From: Euzebyales bacterium
GTDB taxonomy: Bacteria; Actinomycetota; Nitriliruptoria; Euzebyales; JAHELV01
Assembly: GCA_036374135.1 (NCBI GenBank)
Contig: DASUUK010000102.1
Span: 1-40,959, forward strand
Reading direction: 5' to 3'
DNA length: 40,959 bases
In this document: in pieces, positions 40,815 through 40,959 of the stretch
Position numbering within the stretch: the stretch's first letter is position 1
Layout of the letters: every line of letters starts with the position of its first letter
Notes under the pieces: generated by a model
Seen by the model: only the letters and a program-made list of their open reading frames with translations
What the model was told of the DNA's origin: nothing
The model's database searches: none
Made by a program: the position numbers and the translations under genes

Positions 40815-40959
40815 GCCGCCGGCTTGAACGCGCGACCACCCCGAACGCTGTGCTCACCAGCGGAGATGCAGGTCACCGTCGAGCGAAACCTCTCCAGTCA
40901 TGTGTCCTGACAACAGAGGCTGGCTGAGCGGGGGCTGCCCTGGCTCGACGCCGTGCTAG

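Noticed and set aside
40787-40870. Complete tRNA on the minus strand
   Set aside because: The 5' acceptor strand GCTTCCA is missing and no anticodon stem pairs before the T-arm.

Overview
The window is GC-rich DNA from an actinobacterium. Supporting evidence: an InhA-type enoyl-ACP reductase inside a fabH-acpP-fabF-accD-fabI operon, an AccD6-like carboxyltransferase, a GH65 plus beta-phosphoglucomutase pair like one I recall from mycobacteria, HxlR and BTAD regulators, and frequent GTG starts. A deep-branching lineage (Nitriliruptoria/Euzebya-like) would fit, but I cannot prove a genus from sequence alone.

Layout. 0-3.3 kb: the tail of an unknown gene, a CDP-alcohol phosphatidyltransferase, a ribbon-helix-helix/MazF toxin-antitoxin pair with its own operator, a two-domain VOC protein, a Nudix hydrolase, and a MarR remnant. 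3.3-8.3 kb: an ArsR/SRPBCC pair with a clear promoter; a forward run of cupin, PPOX-fold protein and FAD monooxygenase; an iodotyrosine-deiodinase-like flavoprotein; a metallophosphoesterase. 8.3-13.2 kb: an XRE regulator overlapping a ClpP-fold protein whose catalytic Ser and His are lost; a cytoplasmic HtrA-like protease; an HxlR regulator with a zinc-ribbon tail; the Lon protease. An 8-base motif recurs in the htrA/hxlR gap and before lon. 13.3-20.4 kb: a YqjF-family protein, a small Cys protein, then (minus strand) a fatty-acid synthesis operon running biotinyl-like protein, fabH, acpP, fabF, accD, fabI, aat, headed by a 22-bp perfect palindrome.

20.5-30.3 kb: an M20 peptidase; a gene graveyard (22.4-23.1 kb) with pieces of a cation antiporter, a peptide-binding protein and a peptide permease; a GH65/beta-phosphoglucomutase sugar-phosphorolysis operon; a frameshifted PhzF-family gene with a small membrane protein; and a phytanoyl-CoA-dioxygenase-family gene divergent from an AraC regulator. 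31.2-40.9 kb: a truncated STAND-type ATPase, a CapA-family protein, two decayed C-terminal pieces of WD40 signalling proteins, an SDR, two very small membrane/secreted proteins, and a 1651-residue intact protein (winged helix, BTAD, two P-loop NTPase domains, one membrane span, WD40 repeats). The window ends with the 3' half of a tRNA-like sequence that may be an attachment site.

Themes. Housekeeping (fatty-acid synthesis, Lon, Aat) is intact and compact. Between these blocks lie scars: at least six broken genes. Most unusual are the membrane-spanning BTAD-NTPase-WD40 protein with related C-terminal relics 3-7 kb upstream of its own C-terminus, the dead ClpP-like protein paired with an XRE regulator, and the biotinyl-like protein without an acceptor lysine at the head of the fatty-acid operon.
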